DNA of 10,315 bases from Euperipatoides rowelli (Eukaryota > Onychophora > Udeonychophora > Euonychophora > Peripatopsidae): NCBI GenBank assembly GCA_003024985.2, contig PXIH01S0015775.1, one strand, 5' to 3'. Shown here in pieces: positions 1 through 8,240 of this stretch; position 1 is the stretch's first letter; each line of letters starts with the position of its first letter. A program made the translations under genes and the position numbers. The notes under the pieces are model-generated. The model was not told the origin of the DNA. It saw only the letters and a list, made by a program, of their open reading frames with translations, and did not search any database.

Positions 1-105
1 TATTTCTCTGTTAGCATATTTTAATAATCTCGGCCTCTGTCTTCTCTGTTTATATTCTGTTAGTTCTCCGTGACGTGTACAATTTCTCGGAGATCGAGAT
101 CGGAA

Positions 106-808
106 ATTTTTAAAAAACGTAGCCCCAGTATATCAGACTCTACCCACACCTCAACCTGTCTGGAATCGGCCATTTGTTTCCCAGTATCTTCAAAAATTCT
201 TAGACTAATATAACTCTCAAATTTGAGGGATTAGATTGGCTTTGTATTCTGGTATGCACCACTTCAGCTACATTAAACTTGGAAATAAGGCTCATCGACT
301 ATCAGAACAGCATGTTTCTGCTTCAAGAGTATTGTGATGTGTAGCACTCTTTAGATGACTATGTTGAGACTGTCCCGGATATGAGCTGATGCTTGTATTA
401 TTGGCAGATACCCCACAGAAGCCCATTGTGGATTTTTGTCAGCATATTGCTGATTAAAACCAGTTCATGTGGCTTTTGAAGAAGCTTCATATTATTTTAG
501 AGATGGAAAGCCATGTCTTTTGCTTGTGCACAAAATGTTGCAGACAGGTTTTATCCAGAATCCACAAAAATTATTCCTTATTGGGCTGTCAAAATTTGGA
601 TGGACTGCAACATGTACATTTGCTGGAAGTATGTCATTCAGATTTCAGAAGCTGTCAATGTGGCTAGTGGACTAGTAGAGTGAAGGCCTCAATGTCATTC
701 TGTAGACTGAGTGGCATGGAAACAATTATTTTCATCCAGACTAGCTTTGATGAAGTCAATATTATCAGTTATGAAATGGACAAACATTTTTTCTTCTAAG
801 TTAGGTGT
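106..808 (-). pseudogene. Relic of an uncharacterised invertebrate protein family, C-terminal half
   Basis: Read on the minus strand, 783-706 gives FITDNID followed by a LDE..NCFHATQ block. Then 640-110 stays in one frame interrupted by about six stops, with ANVHVAVHPNFDSP, SVGYLPIIQASAHIRDSLN (about 416-361), HAVLIVDEPYF (about 308-278) and QVEVWVESDILG (about 160-123). From memory these blocks match, in this order, a multicopy family of hypothetical proteins in corals, molluscs and other invertebrates, where the equivalents are a DN-x-D/LDG block, a PIIQA block, a VDQ block and a VEVWVESD block. The function of that family is not known to me. One frameshift lies between 640 and 706. Similarity fades beyond about 106. 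The pattern of many stops and few indels suggests an old, unselected copy. I am fairly sure of the family resemblance and make no functional claim. Confidence 0.62.
801..808. repeat. Left target-site duplication of the hAT-type element
   Basis: TTAGGTGT abuts the CAG terminus at 809 and pairs with CTAGGTGG at 1257-1264 (6/8). The two mismatches fit post-insertion decay. Confidence 0.5.
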
Positions 809-1256
809 CAGAGGCATCCCTAGGTGGGTAGCCTACCCTAGGTACCACCACAAGGGAAGGGGGAGTGGCACCCTAAAAAAATGTTTATTTTTTATTTTTT
901 GGGTGGGGTGCAAATGTTCTTATTATTTTATTTAATTAATTTTTCTCCTTTGGTACTGAATAGCTCATAGTCATACAATAGACACAGTGTTTATTTCATG
1001 AGCAAATCCACTGTTCCAATGGAGAAAATTGGAGTAGCATTAAAGTGAAATTTAAAGTTTAAAGATCATACATACCCCCTCCCCCTAAAAAACAACTTAT
1101 CAAATCAGACAGAAAGACAACAAAACATCCAGTCAAATAAAAATAATAAAAAAAAAAGATTTATCAAAATATTTCCATCAAAAATATAAATAAGGCACCC
1201 TGGGGTGCCAAGAGTAAGCTCCACCCCAGGTACCAAAACATCATGGTATGTCACTG
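809..1256. mobile_element. Non-autonomous hAT-type element (MITE), 448 bp
   Basis: The left end begins CAGAGGCATCCC and the reverse complement of the right end begins CAGTGACATACC, agreeing at 9 of the first 12 positions. CAG-T/A-GGC-type ends are typical of animal hAT elements. The flanks are TTAGGTGT (801-808) and CTAGGTGG (1257-1264), a 6/8 match and the 8-bp size expected for hAT target duplications. Subterminal motifs recur inside both ends: a CYACCCYAGGTACC box and GGCACCCT. The interior is AT-rich, with no transposase frame. It interrupts the family relic on the minus strand. A related end occurs at 10236. The family assignment rests on end sequence and duplication size only. Confidence 0.6.
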
Positions 1257-1264
1257 CTAGGTGG
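1257..1264. repeat. Right target-site duplication of the hAT-type element
   Basis: CTAGGTGG directly follows the right terminus (which ends CACTG) and pairs with 801-808. Keeping only one duplication rejoins a minus-strand frame reading LIPPNLEEKMFVHF into the DN-x-D block. Confidence 0.5.
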
Positions 1265-2360
1265 AATCAGGAAACATCTATGCTTTCAAAAGGTTTTCAG
1301 GAAGGGCTGTATGCAACCTCAATATGTCTATAACTCATGATATGTCCTGCATTATAAAACAGCTTGACTAGTTGTTTAGGATATGAAATCTGGTAAAGAC
1401 ATATTCCAAGTCCAACATGCTTGAGTGTCTAACACTTACTCACCATATATATCAGATCTTGTATGATACTTAAAATCTTTGTACCTTTGAGTTCATTCCA
1501 TTTACTATTCTGATCTTTACTGCCTTACTTTTTGAAAACCTTTTGTTTTCCAAGCATCTAGCTAAGAAACATAGACTATTTGGTATATAATCAATAGAGC
1601 TATCCTTATTTGAAACAAGGTCTTTAAATGGTGTGATAAGATGTGACTTCTCGACTTCATGCTACAAGAACTACATCAAAAAATTATTTATATCCTTCTC
1701 GGGTACATATGATGGAATGTTAGATGTATACCACACTTCACCAGCACTGTGGTTCCATCACTATTTCTTGCATGTGTGCAAACTTTAATCATATTAGAAC
1801 AGTGCAGTTTTCAGTTATTCTTTGGTGTGAAGACCAATATCATATATTCATATATCTGTTTTGACAATTTATCTCTTAATGTGTTCATATGGTTGATTAA
1901 AAATAGGGATATTGTCACACCAGAACTATTATCTGTCACAATAACTTGTCCATAATCCCAGAATATCTCCATGACCAGCAGCAAGTGTCAATTCATTGCA
2001 CAGCCCCTTTATTGTCAGCCACATGTGTTAGTTTATCCTTGTTCCATTGGAAAATTTTCTTAAATCATTCATAGTACACTTTGTGAGTTTCCTTCAGTGG
2101 TGAACAGGTCCTGACAACCAACACATGAACTAAAGTTTTGCCGTACTGAACAGCTTCCAGGATATGAGTACTGACTTTCAATGTTTGAATGGACACCAAC
2201 TTTGAATCTAAGTGTTTTTGACAGAATGTACGTAGATCTAGATTGAGTGGTGTAGTTACACTATGGAGATTTTTTGTAGTTGATATAGATGTAGATGCTG
2301 ATTGATTGTGTTTGAGAGCTTGGTATAACTGGCTTTCCAATAACAGTCTTTGTGACACAA
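1257..2360 (-). pseudogene. Same uncharacterised family relic, N-terminal and central part
   Basis: This is the upstream half of the relic at 106-808, on the same strand, separated from it only by the hAT-type insertion. Along the minus strand the visible blocks are: THILEAVQYGKTLVHVLVVR then KVYYE (2210-2065, like the 'EA.YH..C' block seen before the conserved core); an open stretch at about 1963-1794 with VIVTDNSSGV and FLINHMNTLRDK; IPNSLCFLARCLE (about 1590-1550); and KILSIIQDLIYMVSK, LKHVGLGICLYQ, LVKLFYNAGHIMSYRHIEV (about 1485-1312). The last group resembles the 'PKH-x-GL ... LLN-x-GH-x-x-SY' segment that precedes the DN-x-D core in the family. The blocks lie in different frames with many stops, so it is non-functional. 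The segment 2065-2358 is open for 97 codons; the rest is fragmentary. No introns are needed to connect the blocks, which suggests a mobile or retrocopied origin. Function unknown. Confidence 0.55.
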
Positions 2361-2429
2361 AATTGCTTCCTGTGGAGATTTATTAAGAACTGTTGTTCTC
2401 TGTCCATAGTATCATGGATGTTAATTTAT

Positions 2430-2612
2430 CTATACTTTGGTTAATGTTTCAAGGATGTTTACAAAGTTCTCAATTCCACATCCATGATCTAATATCTTGG
2501 CATATAATACAAACTCAATATTTGGATTAAATACATAAAAAAATGATTGAGTCAAATTGGGGTAATGCCTGGTATACAAGAGTTTTAATATCTTCTTACG
2601 GGTTAAAAACAT
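2430..2612 (-). pseudogene. Open segment upstream of the family relic, unrecognised
   Basis: A 60-codon minus-strand open frame (begins MFLTRKKILKLL, contains NPNIEFVLYAKILDHGCGIENF) lies just upstream of the relic that starts near 2360 and in the same direction. I do not recognise it. It could be the N-terminal region of the same decayed gene or chance open sequence. There is no visible zinc-finger, membrane or signal motif. Confidence 0.2.
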
Positions 2613-3261
2613 GACAAATATCTTTTATAAACAATGGACATTTTGTTTTTCATTTTGGAGGGTAAAAAAGTGGGAATTGAACCAGACATTCATCATCCTA
2701 CCATCCACAATGCCAGCTACTTACAAACCCAATATATGTATATTTATACAGTATGACTATAGTGCTTATTTAATATTTCATATAATATTTAATTGCAGAC
2801 CTGTCATCAATAAGCTTGATCTCACAACACATCACAACTGTCAATACACTTGCACTACATTTACAGCACAAATCTATATAGTCTGACACACTCCTACACA
2901 AGACATACATACAGTTATCACTGTGTTGCTTATATTTTAGCTCAGTTGTAAAACCTCAAGGCTAGGGACACACACACCCTCACACCAAAGATATTTCATA
3001 TTTAGCACAGTAAAAGTAAATGTAGCCTATACCTAGTATTCTAATATTTCTTGATAGATTCCATAAAAGGTGTGTATATTTATCATTCTTATTTTATGAT
3101 AGCTTCAATAAAAACTACAGCATATTTACTTTAATAATATTCAATATTAGCTACTGTTTAATTATCTTATTCATGTTTTGTTTATCTTATGCTACTTGCC
3201 ACTACATCTTTGTTCCCCTTTATCATTATACATTATTAAATATTTCATGCAAATTATTTAA
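2613..3261. other. AT-rich intergenic stretch without a recognisable gene
   Basis: Short open frames here (for example 2611-2886 on plus) show no recognisable motifs. The one notable site is a GGTTCAATTCCC sequence on the minus strand at 2683-2672, like a tRNA B box, followed by a T-run; it is treated as a finding, not a called RNA gene. A short CA-rich patch lies near 2968-2985. Confidence 0.5.
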
Positions 3262-3540
3262 TTGGGAAGCAAAGCAAACTTAAATCAGTTTGCTTTTAAT
3301 CTAAATAAAACATCTTCTGCACCTCCTGTTCAGCAAGAACGTCATCTTCCACCAATGTCTGGATCTTCCACCCCACACCCTGGATTGACTGGCCTTCCTG
3401 GAACAGCTGGAGCAGACTGCAGCATTTTCCATCATCTGGAGTTCAGACTTCTGCAACATCTGTCACTGCATCCTGTCGGCCAAGAATTCTTTCTATTCAT
3501 AAGAATTTTCCTCATGGGCCTAAAATCTGTATAGATATAA
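3262..3540. other. GC-richer, coding-like island; possible exon or element fragment
   Basis: This stretch has clearly higher GC and more balanced codon-like composition than its surroundings. On the plus strand one frame is open from 3262 to 3534 and reads Pro/Ser-rich (SSAPPVQQERHLPPMSG, TPHPGLTGLPGTAGAD). A second plus frame is open from about 3299 to 3555 and reads LQHFPSSGVQTSATSV. The minus strand also has a long, nearly open frame (one stop). A single-base frame change near 3415 would join the two plus frames. A GT dinucleotide near 3531 could act as a splice donor, and AG sites at 3268 or 3288 as acceptors. I do not recognise the product and cannot decide the strand. It may be a genuine exon, a pseudo-exon or an unrecognised repeat. 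Confidence 0.3.
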
Positions 3541-3855
3541 AAATAAAATATTTATAAAATACACAAATTACACTATTACATAAAAAATATTTTAAAAATA
3601 CACATACAAAAATTAATAACATCCTTGCCCCTATGAAGCTGCTATAATATTTTTTTGTATTGTAGAAAATGTTGTGTTTAATTCAGGTTTCAGAATGTCA
3701 ATGAAAAGCTTTCCCCAATTGCTCTCTTTTTAACATTCAAAATCTGCAAAATAATTGAGAAATTAGCATGCGTCACCGCATGTCCTGTGTTTTTAAATGT
3801 ATATTAATTTTCGAGAGGGGGTCTATTTTTGTGTGTTTGTTTATCCTAAAAGAGA
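3541..3855. other. AT-rich stretch, nothing recognised
   Basis: Low-complexity A/T sequence with short unrelated open frames. No gene, RNA or transposon end could be supported on either strand. Confidence 0.5.
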
Positions 3856-4106
3856 TCCTCCTTCCGGACATGCCCACTTATTTTAAGTTACAAATACAAG
3901 AAAAAGATAAATAATAGAGTGGGGGTGGTAGGGGGCATATTTAGAGACTTTTCAATATTTTTAAAAAAATTTTGGCAGTCATTTTGAATCCGCCATTTTG
4001 AATAAATTATAAAATTATGAAAATTTCAATATTTTTAAAAAAATTTGAAAAAAAATTAGGGGGGGGGGGGGGGGTACTAATATAATAGATTGTAGGGATG
4101 TCCGGA
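3856..4106. repeat. Stretch bounded by inverted CTTCCGGACAT motifs with a 16-G run
   Basis: CTTCCGGACATGCCC on plus near 3862 is mirrored by GGGATGTCCGGAAG near 4086-4100, an inverted pair about 250 bp apart. Between them a near-identical 24-base A/T motif (TTTCAATATTTTTAAAAAAA core) occurs at about 3951 and 4024. A CCGCCATTTTGAAT box lies at 3989-4002, and 16 consecutive G occupy 4059-4074. This could be a small inverted-repeat transposon, but no clear target duplication is visible. The right motif may instead belong to the 3' tail of the adjacent PLE fragment. Confidence 0.35.
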
Positions 4107-4125
4107 AGAGAGTAGATTTTTCATG

Positions 4126-4690
4126 TTAAACTTTCAAAAATAGGTTTTATAATTTCAAAATGTGTTTGTTTTTCAATTTTAATATACTGTAGATGGGCTC
4201 AGGTGGTTTATAAGCTAAAGGTAAATACACTTTGTTTAAAGAAATACGAAACTGATTAAAAAAATTATATTGATTATTTTTGTATTGAATAGTTGGTATA
4301 GGTAGTTTTTGTAAAATATTTTGAACAGTTAGAGTGTTGTCATTAATGTTGCTTAAGTGGGTGTGTGGAAGGAAAATATGATATGGGTGGGTGTATGTGT
4401 GATACCTGGTGCTGTGTTTAGCGATTGCCACTTTAATTATGTCTTCAATTAAGACATGAGGAATTTTATTTAAAGAAAATATGATCCTTATATTATTAAG
4501 CTGAACATGTAGACGTTGTAAAGTGTTACAGATAAGTGTTGCCCTAACTATTTCTTGCTTGAGTAGATTAATCTTAGTACTGTTTGGGTAATTGGAGAGA
4601 TATGAGAGTCATAAGGTGTTTTGGGTTGGCTTTCGGAAGATACAGAATTCAAGAAAGTAGTCAAATCGATGTATAGATCTATTAAATCTA
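4126..4690 (-). mobile_element. 5'-truncated Penelope-like element fragment, inverted copy
   Basis: Read on the minus strand this is a close copy of 5828-6320. It begins near 4690 with a CGATTTGACTACTTT stretch, passes an FRKPTQNTL motif (the 'RKPT' box that follows the RT palm in PLEs) and runs through the IPHVLIEDI, INDNTLTVQNIL and LPLAYKPPEPIY segments to about 4126. A stop (TGA) follows ESLT near the end if the last frameshift is discounted. In one stretch of about 160 positions I count 7 differences from the plus copy. It keeps a block (LLKQEIVRATLI and onward, about 51 bp) that the plus copy lacks. A 94-codon frame at 4147-4431 is what remains open. It has no RT core, so it is 5'-truncated and inert. 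Confidence 0.75.
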
Positions 4691-4737
4691 GGTCCAAAAA
4701 CTTCTTTCATCACCCCCTCCCCCTTCTAAACATGAAT

Positions 4738-6321
4738 TAGCCTATTTTGATATAGACAATCAATATTTATCAGACATAATAAAACCACAGGCATATAATA
4801 AACAAACTACAGAGACAACAAAATCTCTAATGCATTTATCACAAAGCATTTCAAAATCCTATCCCCCTCCTCCCAAAAAAAATGTAACACAAATACATAC
4901 AAACTACTTAAAGGTATAAGACAAATTACAGAAGATAGCAACACAATTTTCTTAACAGCAGATAAAAGCAACACCCTGGTACTGGTAGAAAAGGATAAAT
5001 ATAAATAGGATATGCTCCTAGCCTTAGAGAAAAATAATTTTGTTTTAAAATACTGACAAAATTAAAGACTCTACACAACATACTAGGTTTAAAAATTACC
5101 TAAATGAGCTATTAAAAATGAAGTAATCACACAAGATATACACAAAATGATATATCCTATGAATAGTAATGCAGCCCAAATATTTGGCAAAGTAAAAATA
5201 CATAAGAAGAAAGGGGTACCACCCCATCATATGTACAACCCCGGTGTTTTATTCTAAAACATCTAAATGGCTTTTGGGAATCCTAAATAAATATAATTTT
5301 TCTTATAACAATTTAAAAAACTCATGTGACCTAGTTTTTCAACTAAGACATGTTAAAATATTACCCACTTATGTCTTCATCTCACTTGATATAACTTCCA
5401 TGCATGGATCTGTTAACACAATGAGAGCTCTAGACTCTATTATACACAGATATTGGATTGACCGTGATAAGGCATTTAAAATACAACTTTTACACCTTAG
5501 AAATTTATTGGAGTTTTGTACAACCAATCTCCCATGCACTTTCCAAGACCTAACCCTGACCCAAAATATGGCCTAGCGATGGGATCATCTCTATCCTGCC
5601 TTCTGGCTGACATAGAAGTTGCTGAGATAGAAAAACATATTATCCCAAAATTGACAAAAGGTATAGACTCTCCCATCATCTATTATGCCAGATATTTAGA
5701 CAACGTCATAATCCTGGCATATTCAATAAAATCAGTTGATCAAATTTTTACAACATTTAATTATTTCTACTCAAATATTCAGTTCACCTTAGAAAATGAG
5801 GTTAATAATGTATTAAATTATCTTGATGTCTCTACACATCGATTTGACTACTTTGTTGAATTCAGTTTTCCGAAAGCCAACCCAAAACACCTTAAGACTC
5901 TCCTATCTCTCCAATTACCCAAACAGACTAAGATTAATCTACTACATTTCGAGCTTAATAATATAAGGCTCATATTTTCTTTAAATAACTATCCTCATGT
6001 CTTAATTGAAGACATATTAAAGTGGCTAACGCTAAACACATCACCAGGTATCACACATACACCAACCCATATCATATTTTCCCTCCCATTCCCATTAGGC
6101 AACATTAATGACAACACTCTAACTGTTCAAAATATTTTACCAAAACTACCTATACCAATTATTCAAAACAAAAATAATCAATATAATTTTTTTAATCAGT
6201 TTTGTATTTATTTAAAGAAATTGTATTTACCTTTAGCTTATAAACCACCTGAGCCCATCTATATTAAAATTGAAAAACAATCACATTTTGAAATTATAAA
6301 ACCTATTTTTGAAACTTTAAA
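4738..6321 (+). mobile_element. Penelope-like retroelement, decayed copy
   Basis: Ordered PLE landmarks are visible across several frames: an N-terminal TADKSNTLVLVEKDKY box at about 4956-5003 (the 'aDKGn..V' motif), FGKVKIHKKKG at about 5189-5218 ('YGLPKiHK'), SKTSKWLL at about 5250, then the RT core and the RKPT region, ending near 6321. Both this copy and the inverted one at 4126-4690 stop being alike at the same 3' point. No GIY-YIG endonuclease motif is visible downstream, where the sequence turns into triplet repeat. So this is either an endonuclease-less PLE or a 3'-truncated one. The 5' limit is approximate: the two copies are adjacent, with about 50 bp between them. Confidence 0.75.
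5244..5880 (+). pseudogene. PLE reverse-transcriptase core, disabled
   Basis: Frame one (5244-5576) carries SKTSKWLLGIL and FISLDITSMHGSVNT, the first catalytic-Asp motif (about 5375-5415). A frameshift near 5500-5570 moves the reading to a second frame with YGLAMGSSLSCLLADIEV (about 5565-5620), YARYLDNVIILA (about 5680-5718), QFTLENE and LNYLD. These are the RT fingers/palm motifs in PLE order. The usual YxDD catalytic box reads YLDN, so the second aspartate is changed to asparagine. A further frame change occurs at the RKPT box near 5875, which in the second frame reads FSFPKANP. The enzyme would copy RNA into DNA for transposition; this copy cannot. Confidence 0.75.
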
Positions 6322-6894
6322 ATCTGCTTCTGCTTCTTCTTCTTCTTCTCCTCCTCCTTCTTCTCATCCTTCTTCTCCTTCTTCTCCTCCTTCTTCTTCT
6401 CCTCCTTCTTATTCTACTTCTCCTCTTTCTTCTCCTCCTTCATCTTCTCCTCCTTCTTCTCCTCCTTCTTATTATCTTTCTCCTCCTTCTTATTCTCCTA
6501 CTTATCCTCCTTCTTCTACTCCTTTTCTCCTCCTCCTTCTCCTTCTCCTCCTCCTTCTCCTTCTCCTCCTTATTCTCCTTCTTATCCTCCTTATCCTTCT
6601 TCTTCTTCTCCTCCTTCTTCTTATCCTCCTCCTTCTTATTCTCCTTATTATCCTCCTTATTCTCCCATTTTCTTTCTTCTCCTCCTCCTCCTTCTTCTCC
6701 TTCCTATGCTTCTCCTTCTTCTTCTGCTCTCCTTCTTATTCTTCTTCTCCTTCTTCTTCTCCTACTTCTTCTTCTCCTTTTCTCCTCCTTTTCCTTCTTC
6801 TCCTCTTTCACCTCCTTCTTCTTCTACTCTTTCTTCTCCTTCATCTTCTCATCCTCCTCCTTCTTCTCCTTCTTCTCTTTCTTCTCCTTCTTCT
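6322..6894 (+). repeat. Polypyrimidine triplet tract, TTC/CTC-rich
   Basis: Nearly uninterrupted C/T on the plus strand for over 550 bases, built from TTC, TCC and CTC units with a few A interruptions. Translation gives only Ser/Pro- or Leu-rich low-complexity frames, so the long open frame covering it is not a gene. It starts immediately at the end of the PLE homology (GAAACTTTAAAATCTGC). Long homopurine-homopyrimidine tracts of this kind can form triplex DNA. Confidence 0.9.
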
Positions 6895-7000
6895 CATCAC
6901 CATCGTCACCATCATGGTCGTCATTGCCACCGCCATCATCATCGCCATCATCACCGTCATCATCATCATCATCATTATCATTATTATTATTATTTATTAG
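6895..7000 (+). repeat. CAY triplet repeat grading into ATT repeat
   Basis: The polypyrimidine tract passes into CAT/CAC/GCC triplets (6895 to about 6985) and then into ATT triplets (about 6975-7000). All three blocks keep triplet periodicity, so this looks like one composite microsatellite. Confidence 0.85.
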
Positions 7001-7840
7001 ATTAACAAAGGATTAACACTGTTTATGAAAATGAATAAATTTTTTATAGTAATGATTTTATAGTCACAATTTTGCCAACCCATTAAAGTTTATTTTTTTA
7101 GAGTTAAATATTGTTAGAACCTAGTGGAGAGATCATGCCAAGGCAAACAAATAAATTATTGTATCATTCTTAAATTGATGTTTTATCATGCCAATTTTAT
7201 GTTTCATTAATTTCATATTCCATAGTAATTATATCATAATACAATTTTTTAAAATTATATATAAAAAAAGAGCATATTAAAAAAAAAACTCATTAAAAAC
7301 AAATTACATGTCTGAGATCATTTTCATTTTATTAGTTCAAATTAAATATTATTCTAAATTATAGTATGAGAAAATCTTTAATGTGACCTTATGTTGATAA
7401 TAATTGGATGCTAATACTGTGTTATTCTGAATAATGACTATATCACACTCACAAGTCCATTAGATAAAGTGACAGATTTTTAGTTGATATCAATTTGAAA
7501 TTTCAATATTTAAATATTTTTGTTAAAATAAGTTTTGTTAGATGACAGAGCAATTCATATTATTATTAATACAATTGAAACAACCATTAATTGTATTACA
7601 AATAGCCTAGTAACTTATCCTAACTTAGCAATTATTTTAATATTTTACACATGATAATGAGGGATAGTCAAATAAACATGAAAGTTTCTCTGATTAATGG
7701 CACATGAGTTTGTTGGAAGATAGGAATTATAGATTATTCTGGTATCCTAGATTATAATAATTACCATAAAATCACTTATATGAAAGTCTGTGTTGGGGAT
7801 TTCACTTGTATGAAATAGACTATAAAAAGTCACTACCAGT
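7001..7840. other. AT-rich stretch, nothing recognised
   Basis: No coding frame, RNA gene or transposon end could be supported. One 10-bp perfect inverted repeat is present, TAATACAATT at 7567-7576 with AATTGTATTA at 7589-7598. That is not unusual for such AT-rich DNA. Confidence 0.5.
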
Positions 7841-7859
7841 ATTTATTTATTTATTTATT
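7841..7859 (+). repeat. ATTT tandem repeat, tail of the minus-strand LINE
   Basis: About four and a half ATTT units on plus (AAAT on minus) sit exactly at the 3' terminus expected for the minus-strand LINE. Confidence 0.75.
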
Positions 7860-8240
7860 AAATGCCTATATGTATATAGTCAATTGAGACTTTTAGCACA
7901 AACAGAAGAATAAACCATATATCGGCAGAAAAAATAATAATAACAAAGCAAAACAACCAAACAAAACTAATAGCCAAATTAAAAAAACAGACCACACAGA
8001 GTAACCAAACTCTAACAACATACTCTAAAATTCTAAAGAATTGAGCAAAACAAAACATATTGAAAAAAGGAGTCCAAATATTTTTTTGAAAGTGTAGAAA
8101 GAGTTGGCACTCACTACATCTGTTGGTAACCTGTTCCAAGAGTACACATTTTCAAACTAAACAAAGATACCAATTATTGTTATTATCAATGTGAGTGAAA
8201 GATGAGTTATTTTTAAGGTTGAGTATTACGATAACCAATT
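7841..8240 (-). mobile_element. 3' end of a LINE (non-LTR retrotransposon)
   Basis: On the minus strand, 8138-8025 reads WNRLPTDVVSANSFYTFKKI and ends at a TAG. The WNxLP..VV.A.S...FK pattern is the classic C-terminal tail of CR1/L2/RTE-like LINE proteins. Just upstream, FENVYS precedes the W, and a stop lies a few codons earlier, so the coding part is decayed. A 3' UTR of about 170 bases follows and ends in an AAAT repeat at 7858-7841, a typical tandem tail of this class. The alternative open frame at 7858-8139 is a shadow one base out of phase. The upstream limit is uncertain, and clade assignment is not possible. Confidence 0.6.

Noticed and set aside
820-827. CTAGGTGG at 820-827 is identical to 1257-1264 and could be read as a perfect 8-bp target duplication.
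   Set aside because: The CAG-type terminus matching the right end begins at 809, and the frame of the host relic rejoins only if 801-808 is the duplication.
467-935. Three plus-strand open frames of 66-74 codons.
   Set aside because: They are antisense to the minus-strand family relic (and partly to the MITE) and show no motifs.
1749-1955. Plus-strand frame of 68 codons.
   Set aside because: Antisense shadow of the open minus-strand stretch containing FLINHMNTLRDK.
5497-5679. Minus-strand frame of 60 codons.
   Set aside because: Antisense shadow of the PLE RT core.
5516-7000. A 494-codon open frame with Ser/Pro/Leu runs, which could be mistaken for a real gene.
   Set aside because: Its first part is the decayed PLE RT with a mutated active site. 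The rest is translation of triplet microsatellite, whose open frames follow from the lack of purines.
6250-7000. A GIY-YIG endonuclease domain expected after a PLE reverse transcriptase.
   Set aside because: No such motif is visible in either copy before homology ends; the following DNA is microsatellite.
6706-7005. A 99-codon Leu/Phe/Ser/His-rich frame.
   Set aside because: It is a shadow frame of the same triplet repeat.
7567-7598. 10-bp inverted repeat.
   Set aside because: Too short and too AT-rich to distinguish from chance; no associated element ends.
7858-8139. Minus-strand frame of 93 codons, hydrophobic, resembling a membrane protein.
   Set aside because: It is one base out of phase with the LINE C-terminal reading (WNRLPTDVV) and covers the T-rich 3' UTR.
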